Origin: Candidatus Angelobacter sp. | GTDB taxonomy: Bacteria; Acidobacteriota; Terriglobia; Terriglobales; Acidobacteriaceae | Assembly (NCBI GenBank): GCA_025462835.1 | Contig: JAOAPH010000144.1 | Coordinates: 1-43,819 of the forward strand | Length of the DNA stretch: 43,819 bases | Reading direction: 5' to 3' | Shown here: positions 35,259 through 43,251 of the stretch, piece by piece | How positions within the stretch are numbered: position 1 is the first letter of the stretch | Layout: every line of letters begins with the position of its first letter | Translations under genes and position numbers: made by a program | The notes under the pieces: generated by a model | Told to the model about the DNA's origin: nothing | What the model saw: only the letters and a program-made list of their open reading frames with translations | Databases searched by the model: none

Positions 35259-37139
35259 ATGCGCAAAATAATATTCGCTGCCACAGTACTTCTTCTTTCT
35301 CTTATTGCTCTCCCGCTTTATTCTCAGCAGTCGCCGACGATCACAAAAGTGGAACCGCCTGACTGGTGGGCGGGTCTGCCTTCCCCAACTCTTCTCATCT
35401 ATGGCACCGGACTGGCGAACGCACATGCGACTTTGGCATCTGCACCTGCCGGGATAACGATTAAACAACAAAGGCCCGGCAATGAAGGACTGTACTATGT
35501 CGTCGAATTGGCTGGAACAGAAAGTGCTAGTCCAGGTGCTCTCAAGCTGCACATGCAATCTTCAGCTGGCACCCAAGACATTACTTTCAATCTGCAACGG
35601 CGGAGCACCGCTTCCGGGCCAAAGACTCTCACCGCCGAAGATGTCATTTACCTCATCATGCCGGACCGATTTGCAGATGGCGATCCCTCAAACAACCAAC
35701 CTCGAAGGTCTTCAAATACTTATGACCGCAGCAAGCCCCGTGCGTATCACGGAGGGGATCTCAAAGGCATCCGCGATCACCTCGGGTATCTCGAAGAACT
35801 CGGAGCAAATCTTCTCTGGCTGACTCCGATCCTTGACAATGACGACAACTCCCCTCAGGACTATCACGGATACGGAACCGTCGACTTCTATGCTGTAGAA
35901 GAGCACTTTGGATCGTTGGAAGATTTCCAGGATCTCGTGCACGATGCTCACCGCCGCGGGATGCGAATATTTCTGGACGAAGTGGTGAACCATGTAGGGC
36001 CGCGCCATACATGGGCGCAGCATCCACCCTCTGATTGTTGGCTACACGGCACGCCTGCAAATCATCCGCGATTCAGCGATGATTTTCTGTCCATCACTGA
36101 TCCTCATGCGACAAAGTCTCGCTGGTACAACACTATCGCTGGCTGGTTTGGCGATGTGCTTCCCGATCTCGACAACGATTGCCCGGAAGTAGAGAACTAC
36201 CTCTTCCAGAATGCTGTGTGGTGGAAGGAAAAGACGGGCATTGATGGCTATCGGTTGGATACTTTCCCTTATTCATCGCGACAATTCTGGGCGAAATGGC
36301 ACAACGATATGCGCAAGCTATACCCCGAGATCGCGGACATCGGAGAGGTGTTCAACGCAGACCCCGCAATCACGGCATTTTTTCAGGGCGGGCGGAAACA
36401 GTTTGACGGAATAGACTCTGGCGTAACGTCTGTTTTTGACTTCCCGACCATGTTTGCAATTCGCGATGTTCTCACCGGGAAAGCCCCAGCCGGAAAGCTG
36501 GCTTCAACTTTGAGCCGCGACAGCTTATATCCGCATCCAGAAAAACTTGTAACCTTCTTTGCGAACCACGATCTGCCTCGATTCGCTTCACTGCCGAACA
36601 GTTCACTACAGAAACTGAAGATGGCGATTGGTTTGATCGCTACTTTAAGGGGCACGCCTCAACTGTATGCAGGCGACGAAATCGGAATGGAAGGCGGAGA
36701 TGATCCTGACAACCGGCGCGATTTCCCAGGTGGCTTCCCCGGAGACGCGCAGAATGCCTTCTCCACCGCCGGTCGGACGCCGCGACAAAATGGGGTATTT
36801 CAGTTCACCAAGGCAGCCCTCGCACTTCGTCGCGAGCATCCTGCACTGAGGAACGGCGCGTTATTCCACGCCGCGATTACGGAGGAAGTGTATTCCTTTG
36901 TCAGACGCGCCGGTAAAGATGCCTTGCTGATCACTTTGAATGCATCGGCTCAGTCGCGGACGGTGTCATTGTCCAACGAAGAGCAAGGCGCTCTGCCACG
37001 CGCTTCAGGTTTACGTCCCCTGCTGAATTCAGGGAGCGGCGCGCTGGCGACAGTCGAGTTTTTGGGAGGCAAGGCACAATTAGAAGCTCCGGCATTTAGC
37101 ATTACCATTTACCAGATTGAGCAGCAAGGGCCGCCATAG
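35259..37139 (+). CDS. Secreted GH13 amylase-family enzyme (cyclomaltodextrinase / neopullulanase type)
   Basis: 626 residues. A signal peptide (MRKIIFAATVLLLSLIALPL) is followed by a cyclomaltodextrinase N-terminal beta-sandwich (~25-115, with VEPPDWWAGLPSPTLLIYG). The GH13 barrel starts at IYLIMPDRFADGDPSNN. All catalytic regions are present: DEVVNHVG near 240, GIDGYRLDTF near 327 with the nucleophile Asp near 333, IGEVFN near 361 with the acid Glu, and FFANHDLPRF near 435. A C-terminal beta domain completes it. It hydrolyses alpha-glucans or maltodextrins in the periplasm or outside the cell, like SusA-type enzymes. The upstream ribosome site is weak. No sugar transporter is adjacent. Confidence 0.92.
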   Translation: MRKIIFAATVLLLSLIALPLYSQQSPTITKVEPPDWWAGLPSPTLLIYGTGLANAHATLASAPAGITIKQQRPGNEGLYYVVELAGTESASPGALKLHMQSSAGTQDITFNLQRRSTASGPKTLTAEDVIYLIMPDRFADGDPSNNQPRRSSNTYDRSKPRAYHGGDLKGIRDHLGYLEELGANLLWLTPILDNDDNSPQDYHGYGTVDFYAVEEHFGSLEDFQDLVHDAHRRGMRIFLDEVVNHVGPRHTWAQHPPSDCWLHGTPANHPRFSDDFLSITDPHATKSRWYNTIAGWFGDVLPDLDNDCPEVENYLFQNAVWWKEKTGIDGYRLDTFPYSSRQFWAKWHNDMRKLYPEIADIGEVFNADPAITAFFQGGRKQFDGIDSGVTSVFDFPTMFAIRDVLTGKAPAGKLASTLSRDSLYPHPEKLVTFFANHDLPRFASLPNSSLQKLKMAIGLIATLRGTPQLYAGDEIGMEGGDDPDNRRDFPGGFPGDAQNAFSTAGRTPRQNGVFQFTKAALALRREHPALRNGALFHAAITEEVYSFVRRAGKDALLITLNASAQSRTVSLSNEEQGALPRASGLRPLLNSGSGALATVEFLGGKAQLEAPAFSITIYQIEQQGPP

Positions 37140-37315
37140 CTCACGGAGTGTCGCATGCCAGTCCGGAGCGCATTTGCCGCAAATTTCTGAAGTCGTCTCC
37201 TAGTGCCTACGATCCCGATTTGTCGGCAATTATGAGACAGCGATTTGCCCCGACCAAACATCATGTCGTGCAGAGTGGATGTCAGGCGGGCCTTGCCCTT
37301 CGCGCGTGCAACTGT

Positions 37316-38290
37316 CTAGCTCTGCTTGTCGACGTTCAGTTTCCGGTCCCAGCGATGTTTCCTTAGTTCATGAATGAGTTCCGCAGGCAGTGGGCCGGCA
37401 TAGCTCAGCGCCAAATTTTCGCGGACGTGCTGCGGATTTCGCATCCCCACTATGGTCGTGCTTACGTCCGGATGAGAGAGGATGAATCGAATTGCCATCT
37501 CGGGCAAAGTCATCGATTTGGGAAGAATGGCTTTGAGCCGCTCCACACGATCCAAAGTGGCTCGCAGGTTTTCCGGATTGAAATAGGTCGATCGCCAATC
37601 GCTTTCCGGAAACCTTGTTTCCGCTGTGAGCTTTCCACCCAAACTACCTTCGTCGAGCGGTACCCTTGCGATAACACCCACATTTAATTCTTTGCATAGC
37701 GGAAATAGGTCATCTCCAGGAGCCTGATCGAAAATGTTGTAGACCACCTGCACAACATCGACCAGACCAGTCCGCAGTGCGGCTATCCCATTCTCAGGCT
37801 GCCAACGATTAAGGCTTATTCCAAAGGAGCGAATGATCTTTTCGCGCTTTAGCTTCGATACCGTTTCAGAGAACGACTTCTCGTGTGCCCAGGTATCGTC
37901 CCAGACATGAAATTGGAGCAGGTCAATGCAATCAACCTTGAGTTTCTTGCGAATCTGATCTGCATAGCTAAAGACGTGCTCTGCGGGAAAACAATCTTTA
38001 TAGGAATAGTTAGGAGATGCCGGCCATTTGCGGTTCTTCGGAGGGACCTTCGATGCCGCGTAAAGACGCGCATTGCGGTTTGCTTCTAATGCATCACCGA
38101 GGAAGCCGTCGCTCTTGCCTTCGCCGTAGGCCCAAGCCGTGTCGAAGAAAGTGCATCCTAAATCAACGGAGAGCTGCAATGCATTGCGTGACTCGTGATC
38201 ATCAGAGCCACTCCAGCCGCTCATACCCCAGAGCCCATATCCGATCTCACTTACACTGAATCCTGTCCGCCCAAGCTTTCTGAACTTCAT
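37316..38290 (-). CDS. Aldo/keto reductase
   Basis: 324 residues. An NADPH-dependent oxidoreductase with a TIM barrel; the catalytic tetrad is visible as D50 and Y55 (FFDTAWAYGEGKSD), K81 (AASKVPP) and H128 (LLQFHVWDD). The N-terminus KFRKLGRTGFSVSEIGYGLW and the cofactor-binding C-terminal region (STTIVGMRNPQHVRENLAL) are typical. The substrate is unknown. It starts 36 bp after the stop of the CocE-like gene and is probably co-transcribed with it. The gene is convergent with the GH13 gene; the ~175 bp between them show no clear terminator. Confidence 0.92.
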   Translation of the reverse strand: MKFRKLGRTGFSVSEIGYGLWGMSGWSGSDDHESRNALQLSVDLGCTFFDTAWAYGEGKSDGFLGDALEANRNARLYAASKVPPKNRKWPASPNYSYKDCFPAEHVFSYADQIRKKLKVDCIDLLQFHVWDDTWAHEKSFSETVSKLKREKIIRSFGISLNRWQPENGIAALRTGLVDVVQVVYNIFDQAPGDDLFPLCKELNVGVIARVPLDEGSLGGKLTAETRFPESDWRSTYFNPENLRATLDRVERLKAILPKSMTLPEMAIRFILSHPDVSTTIVGMRNPQHVRENLALSYAGPLPAELIHELRKHRWDRKLNVDKQS

Positions 38291-38326
38291 TGCGCCTCAC
38301 TTTATTGAGAGTTGAAAAACAAATCT

Positions 38327-40291
38327 TCAACGTTCTGTTGTGACGACCGGCAGTTCGACGAAGCTGGCATGCCCGGAATCGTGGTAAATGCGTTCGGTCG
38401 CTTTTTTGTAGTCAGTAGGGCGGGCGAAGAAGATGTTCGGTACGAAGGTCTGCGGGTTGCGATCGTAGAGCGGGAACCAGCTTGACTGCACCTGTACCAT
38501 GATCCTGTGGCCGGGCAGAAAGACGTGATTCGACGTTGGCAACGCGAATTTATAGAGCAGCGGAGTGCCAGGTGTAATGGCCTTTGGCTGCGAGAGGCTC
38601 TCACGATAGCGTCCACGGAAGATGTCCATAGATATTGCGAGCTGATAACCGCCGAGTTCTGTCTGTCCGGGGACCTCGTCCGGATAAACGTCGATCAGCT
38701 TGACGACCCAGTCGCTGTCAGTACCTGTAGTAGAGGCAATCAGGTTGGCTATCGGCTCGCCGCTGATCTTGACCGGCGCGGTTAGCACATCCGTTTTGAA
38801 GGTGAGCACGTCGGGTCGACCAGAGAACTCACGCTGATCATCAACCAGCCAGCGCACCCATGAAAGATTGGGCGTGTAGCCGACCGGCTGACTGGGTCGA
38901 GCGCGGAAAGGCACGGGCTTGGCTGGATCGGATACATACTCATCGAAAGCATCGCCGCTGGATGGTACGGTGAACGAAAGCTTTGCGTCGGACTGGAAGT
39001 AGAGCGGCTTCGGCGTAGGGGCGCATCCGTTCTCGCATCCGGCTGGCCAGGACTTGAGTTGCAACCAACGATTCGTGCCGGTCTCAAACGCGGTTACCGG
39101 GGCAATGTGCATTGCCGGCGCGTCATCCTGCAGATAGTGCGCCAGGAAAGGCGCAAGGATATGCTCTCGGAAGTAAAGGCCGGTGTCGCTGCGGAACTTG
39201 ATAGCACCCAGCGAATCGGCATCGTCGATTTCCTGCCCGTGGTGCCACGGGCCGAGGACGAAGAAAAGTTTGTCGTGGTGATCGTCCTTGGGCGCAAGCA
39301 CCTTATATACGGCCGAGGCGCCGTAGATGTCCTCCTGGTCCCAGAGGCTGTGCACCAGCATGGTGGGAACGGTGAGAGGCTCACCGGCCAGCACACGATC
39401 GACGGCCTGCTCACTCCAGAAGCTGTCATACGCGGGATGTTCCGTCACTTTCTTCCAGAAGCCGATCTGTCCCATCTTGCGCTGCTTGCCCAGTTCGCCT
39501 GCGGAAACCGCGTTCATGTACATGTCATAGTCGTCGAAGTTGCTGCTTAGCCAGTGCGCACTGTTGTCGCGCGTCGCGGTCTGCTCGTAGATGTATGGCA
39601 TGTTTTGCTGGCGGAACGCGCCATTGTGGAACCAATCGTCACCGCGCCAGCCATCGACCATGGGGTTCATGGGGACAACACACTTCAATGCCGGATGCGG
39701 ATGCACGAGCGGCATGAGCGAGAGGAAGCCGTCGTACGAGATGCCGAGCACGCCCACCTTGCCATTCGATTCCGGCAGGTTCTTTACCAGCCAGTCGATG
39801 GTGTCATAGGTGTCCGTCGATTCATCCACAGCAGTGGGATTCAATGGGCCATGGATCGGGCGGTTCATCACATAGTCGCCCTCACTGTCATATTTGCCGC
39901 GAATGTCCTGCATGACGCGGATGTATCCGCCGGCAACGATGGGTTCCGTTGCATTGTCATAGCCCCAAAGACTTGTGCCAAGATGCACGCTGGGCGTATT
40001 CGTAGTGAGTGCGGTTGCTCTGTACGGAGTGCGCGTGACCAAGATGCCGACGTGCTTCGCTCCCTTAGGCACGAGAATGACGGTATGCAATTTGACGCCG
40101 TCCCGCATAGGGATCATGACGTCGCGACGCTCGTGGTCCATGCCATAGGTCGGCTGCTCGAAAGCGGAAGGGGTCTCGCTCGGGTAGTTCGGATACTTGG
40201 GCGAAGTTTGAGCACGCGCCACGCCGAAGATGAAGAGCAATGACAACGACGTTACTGCCAAACGAGAGAGCCGACGTGCAGACTTAGACAT
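38327..40291 (-). CDS. Secreted CocE/NonD-family hydrolase (X-Pro dipeptidyl-peptidase-like)
   Basis: 654 residues with a signal peptide (LAVTSLSLLFIFGVARAQ). It is an alpha/beta-hydrolase with nucleophile S185 in GVLGISYDGFLSL, an oxyanion-type tyrosine Y90 (RTPYRA), an acid residue in HSLWDQEDIYG and the histidine in LGPWHHGQE. The C-terminal ~230 residues form the jelly-roll domain of the X-Pro dipeptidyl-peptidase/CocE family (FSGRPDVLTFKTDVLTAPVK, PGHRIMVQVQSSWFPLYDRN). Relatives include alpha-amino-acid ester hydrolases and glutaryl-7-ACA acylases; the natural substrate is probably an ester or amide of a small peptide in the periplasm. Confidence 0.92.
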   Translation of the reverse strand: MSKSARRLSRLAVTSLSLLFIFGVARAQTSPKYPNYPSETPSAFEQPTYGMDHERRDVMIPMRDGVKLHTVILVPKGAKHVGILVTRTPYRATALTTNTPSVHLGTSLWGYDNATEPIVAGGYIRVMQDIRGKYDSEGDYVMNRPIHGPLNPTAVDESTDTYDTIDWLVKNLPESNGKVGVLGISYDGFLSLMPLVHPHPALKCVVPMNPMVDGWRGDDWFHNGAFRQQNMPYIYEQTATRDNSAHWLSSNFDDYDMYMNAVSAGELGKQRKMGQIGFWKKVTEHPAYDSFWSEQAVDRVLAGEPLTVPTMLVHSLWDQEDIYGASAVYKVLAPKDDHHDKLFFVLGPWHHGQEIDDADSLGAIKFRSDTGLYFREHILAPFLAHYLQDDAPAMHIAPVTAFETGTNRWLQLKSWPAGCENGCAPTPKPLYFQSDAKLSFTVPSSGDAFDEYVSDPAKPVPFRARPSQPVGYTPNLSWVRWLVDDQREFSGRPDVLTFKTDVLTAPVKISGEPIANLIASTTGTDSDWVVKLIDVYPDEVPGQTELGGYQLAISMDIFRGRYRESLSQPKAITPGTPLLYKFALPTSNHVFLPGHRIMVQVQSSWFPLYDRNPQTFVPNIFFARPTDYKKATERIYHDSGHASFVELPVVTTER

Positions 40292-40419
40292 AGAGAAAGC
40301 CTTTCAGGGAATGGAGAGAGAAATATAACAGGACAGCTCTGCTATGTGGACTGCTTTGCCGGATGCGAACGCAGACTCCCACAGGTGTGGTAGTACGAAT
40401 TAGGAATTGAATATTGAAT

Positions 40420-41238
40420 TCAGCGTGGGATCCATTGCGGATTGCCGGTGAAGAGGCCGTGCACTATCCCGATCTGATATGCAAGAAAAAGGCCGAAGCA
40501 GAGGCTAAGGATTCCGGCGGCGGCTTGCAATCCTGTGCCGAAACGTGCGAATCGATTCTGCGCATAGGAAACTGTCGAGCCCATGATCGTGGTAATGAGC
40601 ATCATGCCCGCGATCGTCCCGATGCCGAATACAACCAGGTAGCCAAGTGCCCATCGCGAATCTTGGATCGTGGCCAGAATCAGCAGCGCTATGGCGGCGG
40701 ACCCTGCCATTCCGTGAATCAGTCCGATGACAACGGGACGCAACAGTCGATAGGAACTCAGTCCGCCGAAGTGCCGATCGATCCATGCAACCGGCGTGGT
40801 ATCGGATCTGTGCGGATGAGATTCCGGATGATGCCCGTGCGCGTGTGTGTGGATGTAATCCCCGTGAGCATGGGTGTGGGTGTGGATTGTGCCTCGATCG
40901 CCTGCCTTCTGATCTGTGCCAGCGCGCAAGAGGGCGGCGATGTTCAGCGCTCCGAGCAGAACCAGCATGACGCCAACTGAAAACTCCATGCCTAACCCGA
41001 GCCATGGAGGAATCACCAGTCCGAACAAAATGATAGCGCCGCCCACGAGCAGAACAGTGAACGTATGGCCGAGTCCCCACAGGGCTCCGATCAAATGTGC
41101 TTGGCCAAGCTTTCGCTCTCTGGTGACAATAGTGGATACGGCGATGACGTGGTCGGGATCACTGGCGTGGCGCATGCCGAGAAAAAATCCAATCCCAAGA
41201 ATCGCGAACAATTGTGTGATGGAATCTGGATTCGCCAT
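40420..41238 (-). CDS. NiCoT-family nickel/cobalt permease
   Basis: 272 residues, about seven membrane helices. Helix 2 contains the NiCoT signature RHASDPDH (H24 to H30, HAxxxDH pattern). A second conserved motif is LGHTFTVLLVGGAII. A cytoplasmic loop at ~115-148 is very rich in histidine (THTHAHGDYIHTHAHGHH), probably buffering nickel. It follows hypB by 5 bp, so nickel uptake is tied to hydrogenase maturation. It is the last gene of this leftward operon in the window. Confidence 0.9.
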   Translation of the reverse strand: MANPDSITQLFAILGIGFFLGMRHASDPDHVIAVSTIVTRERKLGQAHLIGALWGLGHTFTVLLVGGAIILFGLVIPPWLGLGMEFSVGVMLVLLGALNIAALLRAGTDQKAGDRGTIHTHTHAHGDYIHTHAHGHHPESHPHRSDTTPVAWIDRHFGGLSSYRLLRPVVIGLIHGMAGSAAIALLILATIQDSRWALGYLVVFGIGTIAGMMLITTIMGSTVSYAQNRFARFGTGLQAAAGILSLCFGLFLAYQIGIVHGLFTGNPQWIPR

Positions 41239-41243
41239 GCTCG

Positions 41244-41927
41244 TCAGTCCGCCGCCAGGTAGCGCGACTGACTGCGACGCGATTCAAGATACTGCATGAA
41301 GTCCGGCATGCCCTCGCCGGTCTTGGATGAGAGTCTGAGTATGTCCATTCCGGGGCGAACGGCATGAATATTTCTTTGCGCCGACGGCCAATCGAAATTG
41401 ACATGAGGAGCCAAATCAATCTTCGAGATGAGGGCGACGTCGGCGGTATTGAAGATGGTGGGATACTTGAGAGGCTTGTCCTCGCCTTCGGTCACTGACA
41501 TCACAACAATGCGCAAGTCCTCTCCCAAGTCATAACTTGAGGGGCAAACTAGATTGCCGACATTCTCGATGAAGAGAATATCCAAATCTGCCAGAGCCCA
41601 TCCCTGCAAAGAGCGTTCCACCATCGCAGCGTCGAGATGACAGATGGTGCCGGTGGTGATCTGCCGGATCGGAGCGCCACTCCGGGCAAGCCGCTCGGCA
41701 TCATTCGCAGTAGCAAGATCGCCCACCAAAGCAGCCACGCGTTTCTGCGGATGCAACTCTGTCAGCAGGCTCTCCAGAAATGCAGTCTTGCCAGCGCCCG
41801 GGCTTGAGACCACACTCACCACAAACACTCCCGCATCGGAAAAACGCTGGCGTAGCGCGCGAGCCAAAATGTCATTCTGCTTCAGGACATTTCGTCGCAC
41901 TTCGATCAATCGCGGAGTGGAAGTCAC
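41244..41927 (-). CDS. hypB: Hydrogenase nickel incorporation GTPase HypB
   Basis: 227 residues from GTG 41927. The frame stays open to 42005, but GTG overlaps the TGA of hypA (GTGA) with a GGAG upstream, and homology starts there. It is a SIMIBI GTPase: P-loop SSPGAGKTAFLE (~41-52), GDLATANDAERL, the nickel-binding C96-H97 in TTGTICHLDA, IENVGNLVCP and the guanine-specificity SKIDL. It delivers nickel to the hydrogenase large subunit with HypA. The N-terminal CxxCGC metal motif and the histidine-rich stretch of some HypB proteins are absent; the adjacent permease has a His-rich loop instead. Confidence 0.95.
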   Translation of the reverse strand: MTSTPRLIEVRRNVLKQNDILARALRQRFSDAGVFVVSVVSSPGAGKTAFLESLLTELHPQKRVAALVGDLATANDAERLARSGAPIRQITTGTICHLDAAMVERSLQGWALADLDILFIENVGNLVCPSSYDLGEDLRIVVMSVTEGEDKPLKYPTIFNTADVALISKIDLAPHVNFDWPSAQRNIHAVRPGMDILRLSSKTGEGMPDFMQYLESRRSQSRYLAAD

Positions 41928-42271
41928 CCTTGCAGCTCCAATGCAGAGATTTCGAGTTCCCGTCCGTGAAGAACTTGCGGGATGTGGTCCGGAGATGCAG
42001 GGCAAAAGAAGTCCTGCAATGACGGTGGACTGTGCTCTGCCTCGCAGGTAGGACAGTAGAGGACTGCCGGAATTTCCTCGATCACCAACTGTGAACCCTC
42101 TAGCGGAGTGTCGTTACAGGCAAGATCGTAAGAGAACAGAAGCGCATCCTTCGATACGCCCGATAGCGAACCCAGCTTGAGATGAATCGCGGCGACTTGC
42201 AGACCGCCTCGGCGCTCCGACTCTTCCATCACACCATCGATAATGCTCAGAGCAACTGAAAGCTCATGCAT
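41924..42271 (-). CDS. hypA: Hydrogenase nickel metallochaperone HypA (altered zinc site)
   Basis: 115 residues. The N-terminal MHE supplies the nickel-binding His2; MHELSVALSIIDGVMEESER is typical. The zinc domain has C73 and C76 (YCPTCEAEH) and C90 (FFCPASPDH), but the fourth ligand position is serine (S93) where HypA normally has cysteine. Nearby H80 and H96 could substitute. The C-terminal RELEISALEL is conserved. It overlaps hypB and works with it in inserting nickel. The gene otherwise looks intact. Confidence 0.93.
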   Translation of the reverse strand: MHELSVALSIIDGVMEESERRGGLQVAAIHLKLGSLSGVSKDALLFSYDLACNDTPLEGSQLVIEEIPAVLYCPTCEAEHSPPSLQDFFCPASPDHIPQVLHGRELEISALELQG

Positions 42272-42292
42272 AACTCAAGCCGTGTCCACCTG

Positions 42293-42403
42293 TTACATAT
42301 TGCGGATCTTCATGTAGCGACGAAGATCGGGAAGAAATGAAGCGAAAACGACGGCGGCCAATACCGCTGCGCCGGTGATCACATTTCGAGTTGCTCTGCT
42401 CAT
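42293..42403 (-). CDS. 36-residue membrane peptide of the hydrogenase operon (DUF6893-like)
   Basis: A short gene with ATG 42403, stop TAA at 42293, and GAGGT seven bases upstream. The peptide has a basic N-terminus (MSRATRNVITG), one hydrophobic helix (AAVLAAVVFASFLP) and a basic tail (DLRRYMKIRNM). The tail pattern P-D-hydrophobic-RRYxKxRxM recalls the DUF6893 small-protein family. It sits between the maturation protease and hypA with spacings of 15 and 21 bp. Function is unknown; it may be a small inner-membrane partner. Confidence 0.75.
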   Translation of the reverse strand: MSRATRNVITGAAVLAAVVFASFLPDLRRYMKIRNM

Positions 42404-42418
42404 AACATCACCTCATCA

Positions 42419-42937
42419 TCAACTTGGCCGGTGCTCGATCATCCCGGCTTGAATCTCGGTTACAAGTCGCGCGACAGTGCGACCGGCTTCTTCAATTGCA
42501 TTCTGCACGGCATCGCTCAACCCCAGATAACCCTGACCGTCGGGGTCAGTAACCTCCGGCTCACAACCAACAAGCAATATCCGAGTCAGCTTGCCGCCCA
42601 TCGCGATTGCCAATCGCAGCACCTTCACTGGATCCATTCCATGAGGTTCCAAAAGCATCTCTTGGGGTTGCCCGTCAGCATTTAAAGTACTGAGGTCGGG
42701 CTCGATAACGTAAATCGTTCCCGGCGCCTCACCGCGAGAGACCGCGTCAACAAAAATCACCGCGTCCCAGTCTTCCAGTAATGCATAGGTGAGATCGAAG
42801 CCGCGTATGCCGAAGTCAACGACGCGCACGCCCTCGGGGAACGGCTGTGTTGATAACGTCTTTACGACTTCCACTCCAAAGGCATCGTCGCCGAGGAAGA
42901 TGTTTCCGATGCCCGCAACTAGAATCTTTGCACTCAT
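42419..42937 (-). CDS. [NiFe]-hydrogenase maturation protease (HyaD/HybD/HoxM family)
   Basis: 172 residues. It clips the C-terminal extension of the hydrogenase large subunit after nickel is inserted. Motifs: GIGNIFLGDDAFGVEV (acidic nickel ligand at 17/18), DAVIFVDAVSRGEAPG (D64) and LEPHGMDPVKVLRLA (H99), the three metal-binding positions of the family. The start overlaps the stop of the 105-aa gene by 4 bp. A matching large subunit should lie to the right of the window. Confidence 0.93.
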   Translation of the reverse strand: MSAKILVAGIGNIFLGDDAFGVEVVKTLSTQPFPEGVRVVDFGIRGFDLTYALLEDWDAVIFVDAVSRGEAPGTIYVIEPDLSTLNADGQPQEMLLEPHGMDPVKVLRLAIAMGGKLTRILLVGCEPEVTDPDGQGYLGLSDAVQNAIEEAGRTVARLVTEIQAGMIEHRPS

Positions 42938-43251
42938 GCCGCTCCCGATTCTGAATCTTTCGTAAGCGGCTCGACTTCCTCAGGAGAAAAGAAAAAGCGG
43001 TGACCCGGCTGGCGCAGCGCTCCCAGATCGCGGCCGGGATCGTCATCGAGCAGAACTGCAAAGTGGATGTTGTCGTCAAAATCTTGTTCGATGGATTCAA
43101 TAGTCGCCACCTGTCCCTTGAGTGCGAGGTCGAGGATGTCAGCGCCCTTCTTCGGCCAAAGCCTGACTTTGTCGCCCTTCTTGAGATCGACTCCGAATAC
43201 CCTGACGGATTCTGGCGTGGGCTTTTCTGCCAGGAAATCCCACTCGTTCAT
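42934..43251 (-). CDS. Conserved hypothetical protein of the hydrogenase operon (105 aa)
   Basis: 105 residues, no transmembrane segment or signal. Core text includes DLKKGDKVRLWPKKGADILD and ESIEQDFDDNIHFAVLLDDD, resembling a small beta-barrel (KOW/SH3-like) that may bind protein. It overlaps both neighbours by 4 bp (ATGA junctions), so it is made together with the maturation protease. I believe such proteins accompany [NiFe] hydrogenases of high-affinity uptake type, but that link is from memory, not from a motif. Function unknown. Confidence 0.8.
   Translation of the reverse strand: MNEWDFLAEKPTPESVRVFGVDLKKGDKVRLWPKKGADILDLALKGQVATIESIEQDFDDNIHFAVLLDDDPGRDLGALRQPGHRFFFSPEEVEPLTKDSESGAA

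Noticed and set aside
37148-37366. 72-aa plus-strand ORF after the GH13 gene
   Set aside because: Overlaps the end of the aldo/keto reductase on the other strand and has no recognisable content.
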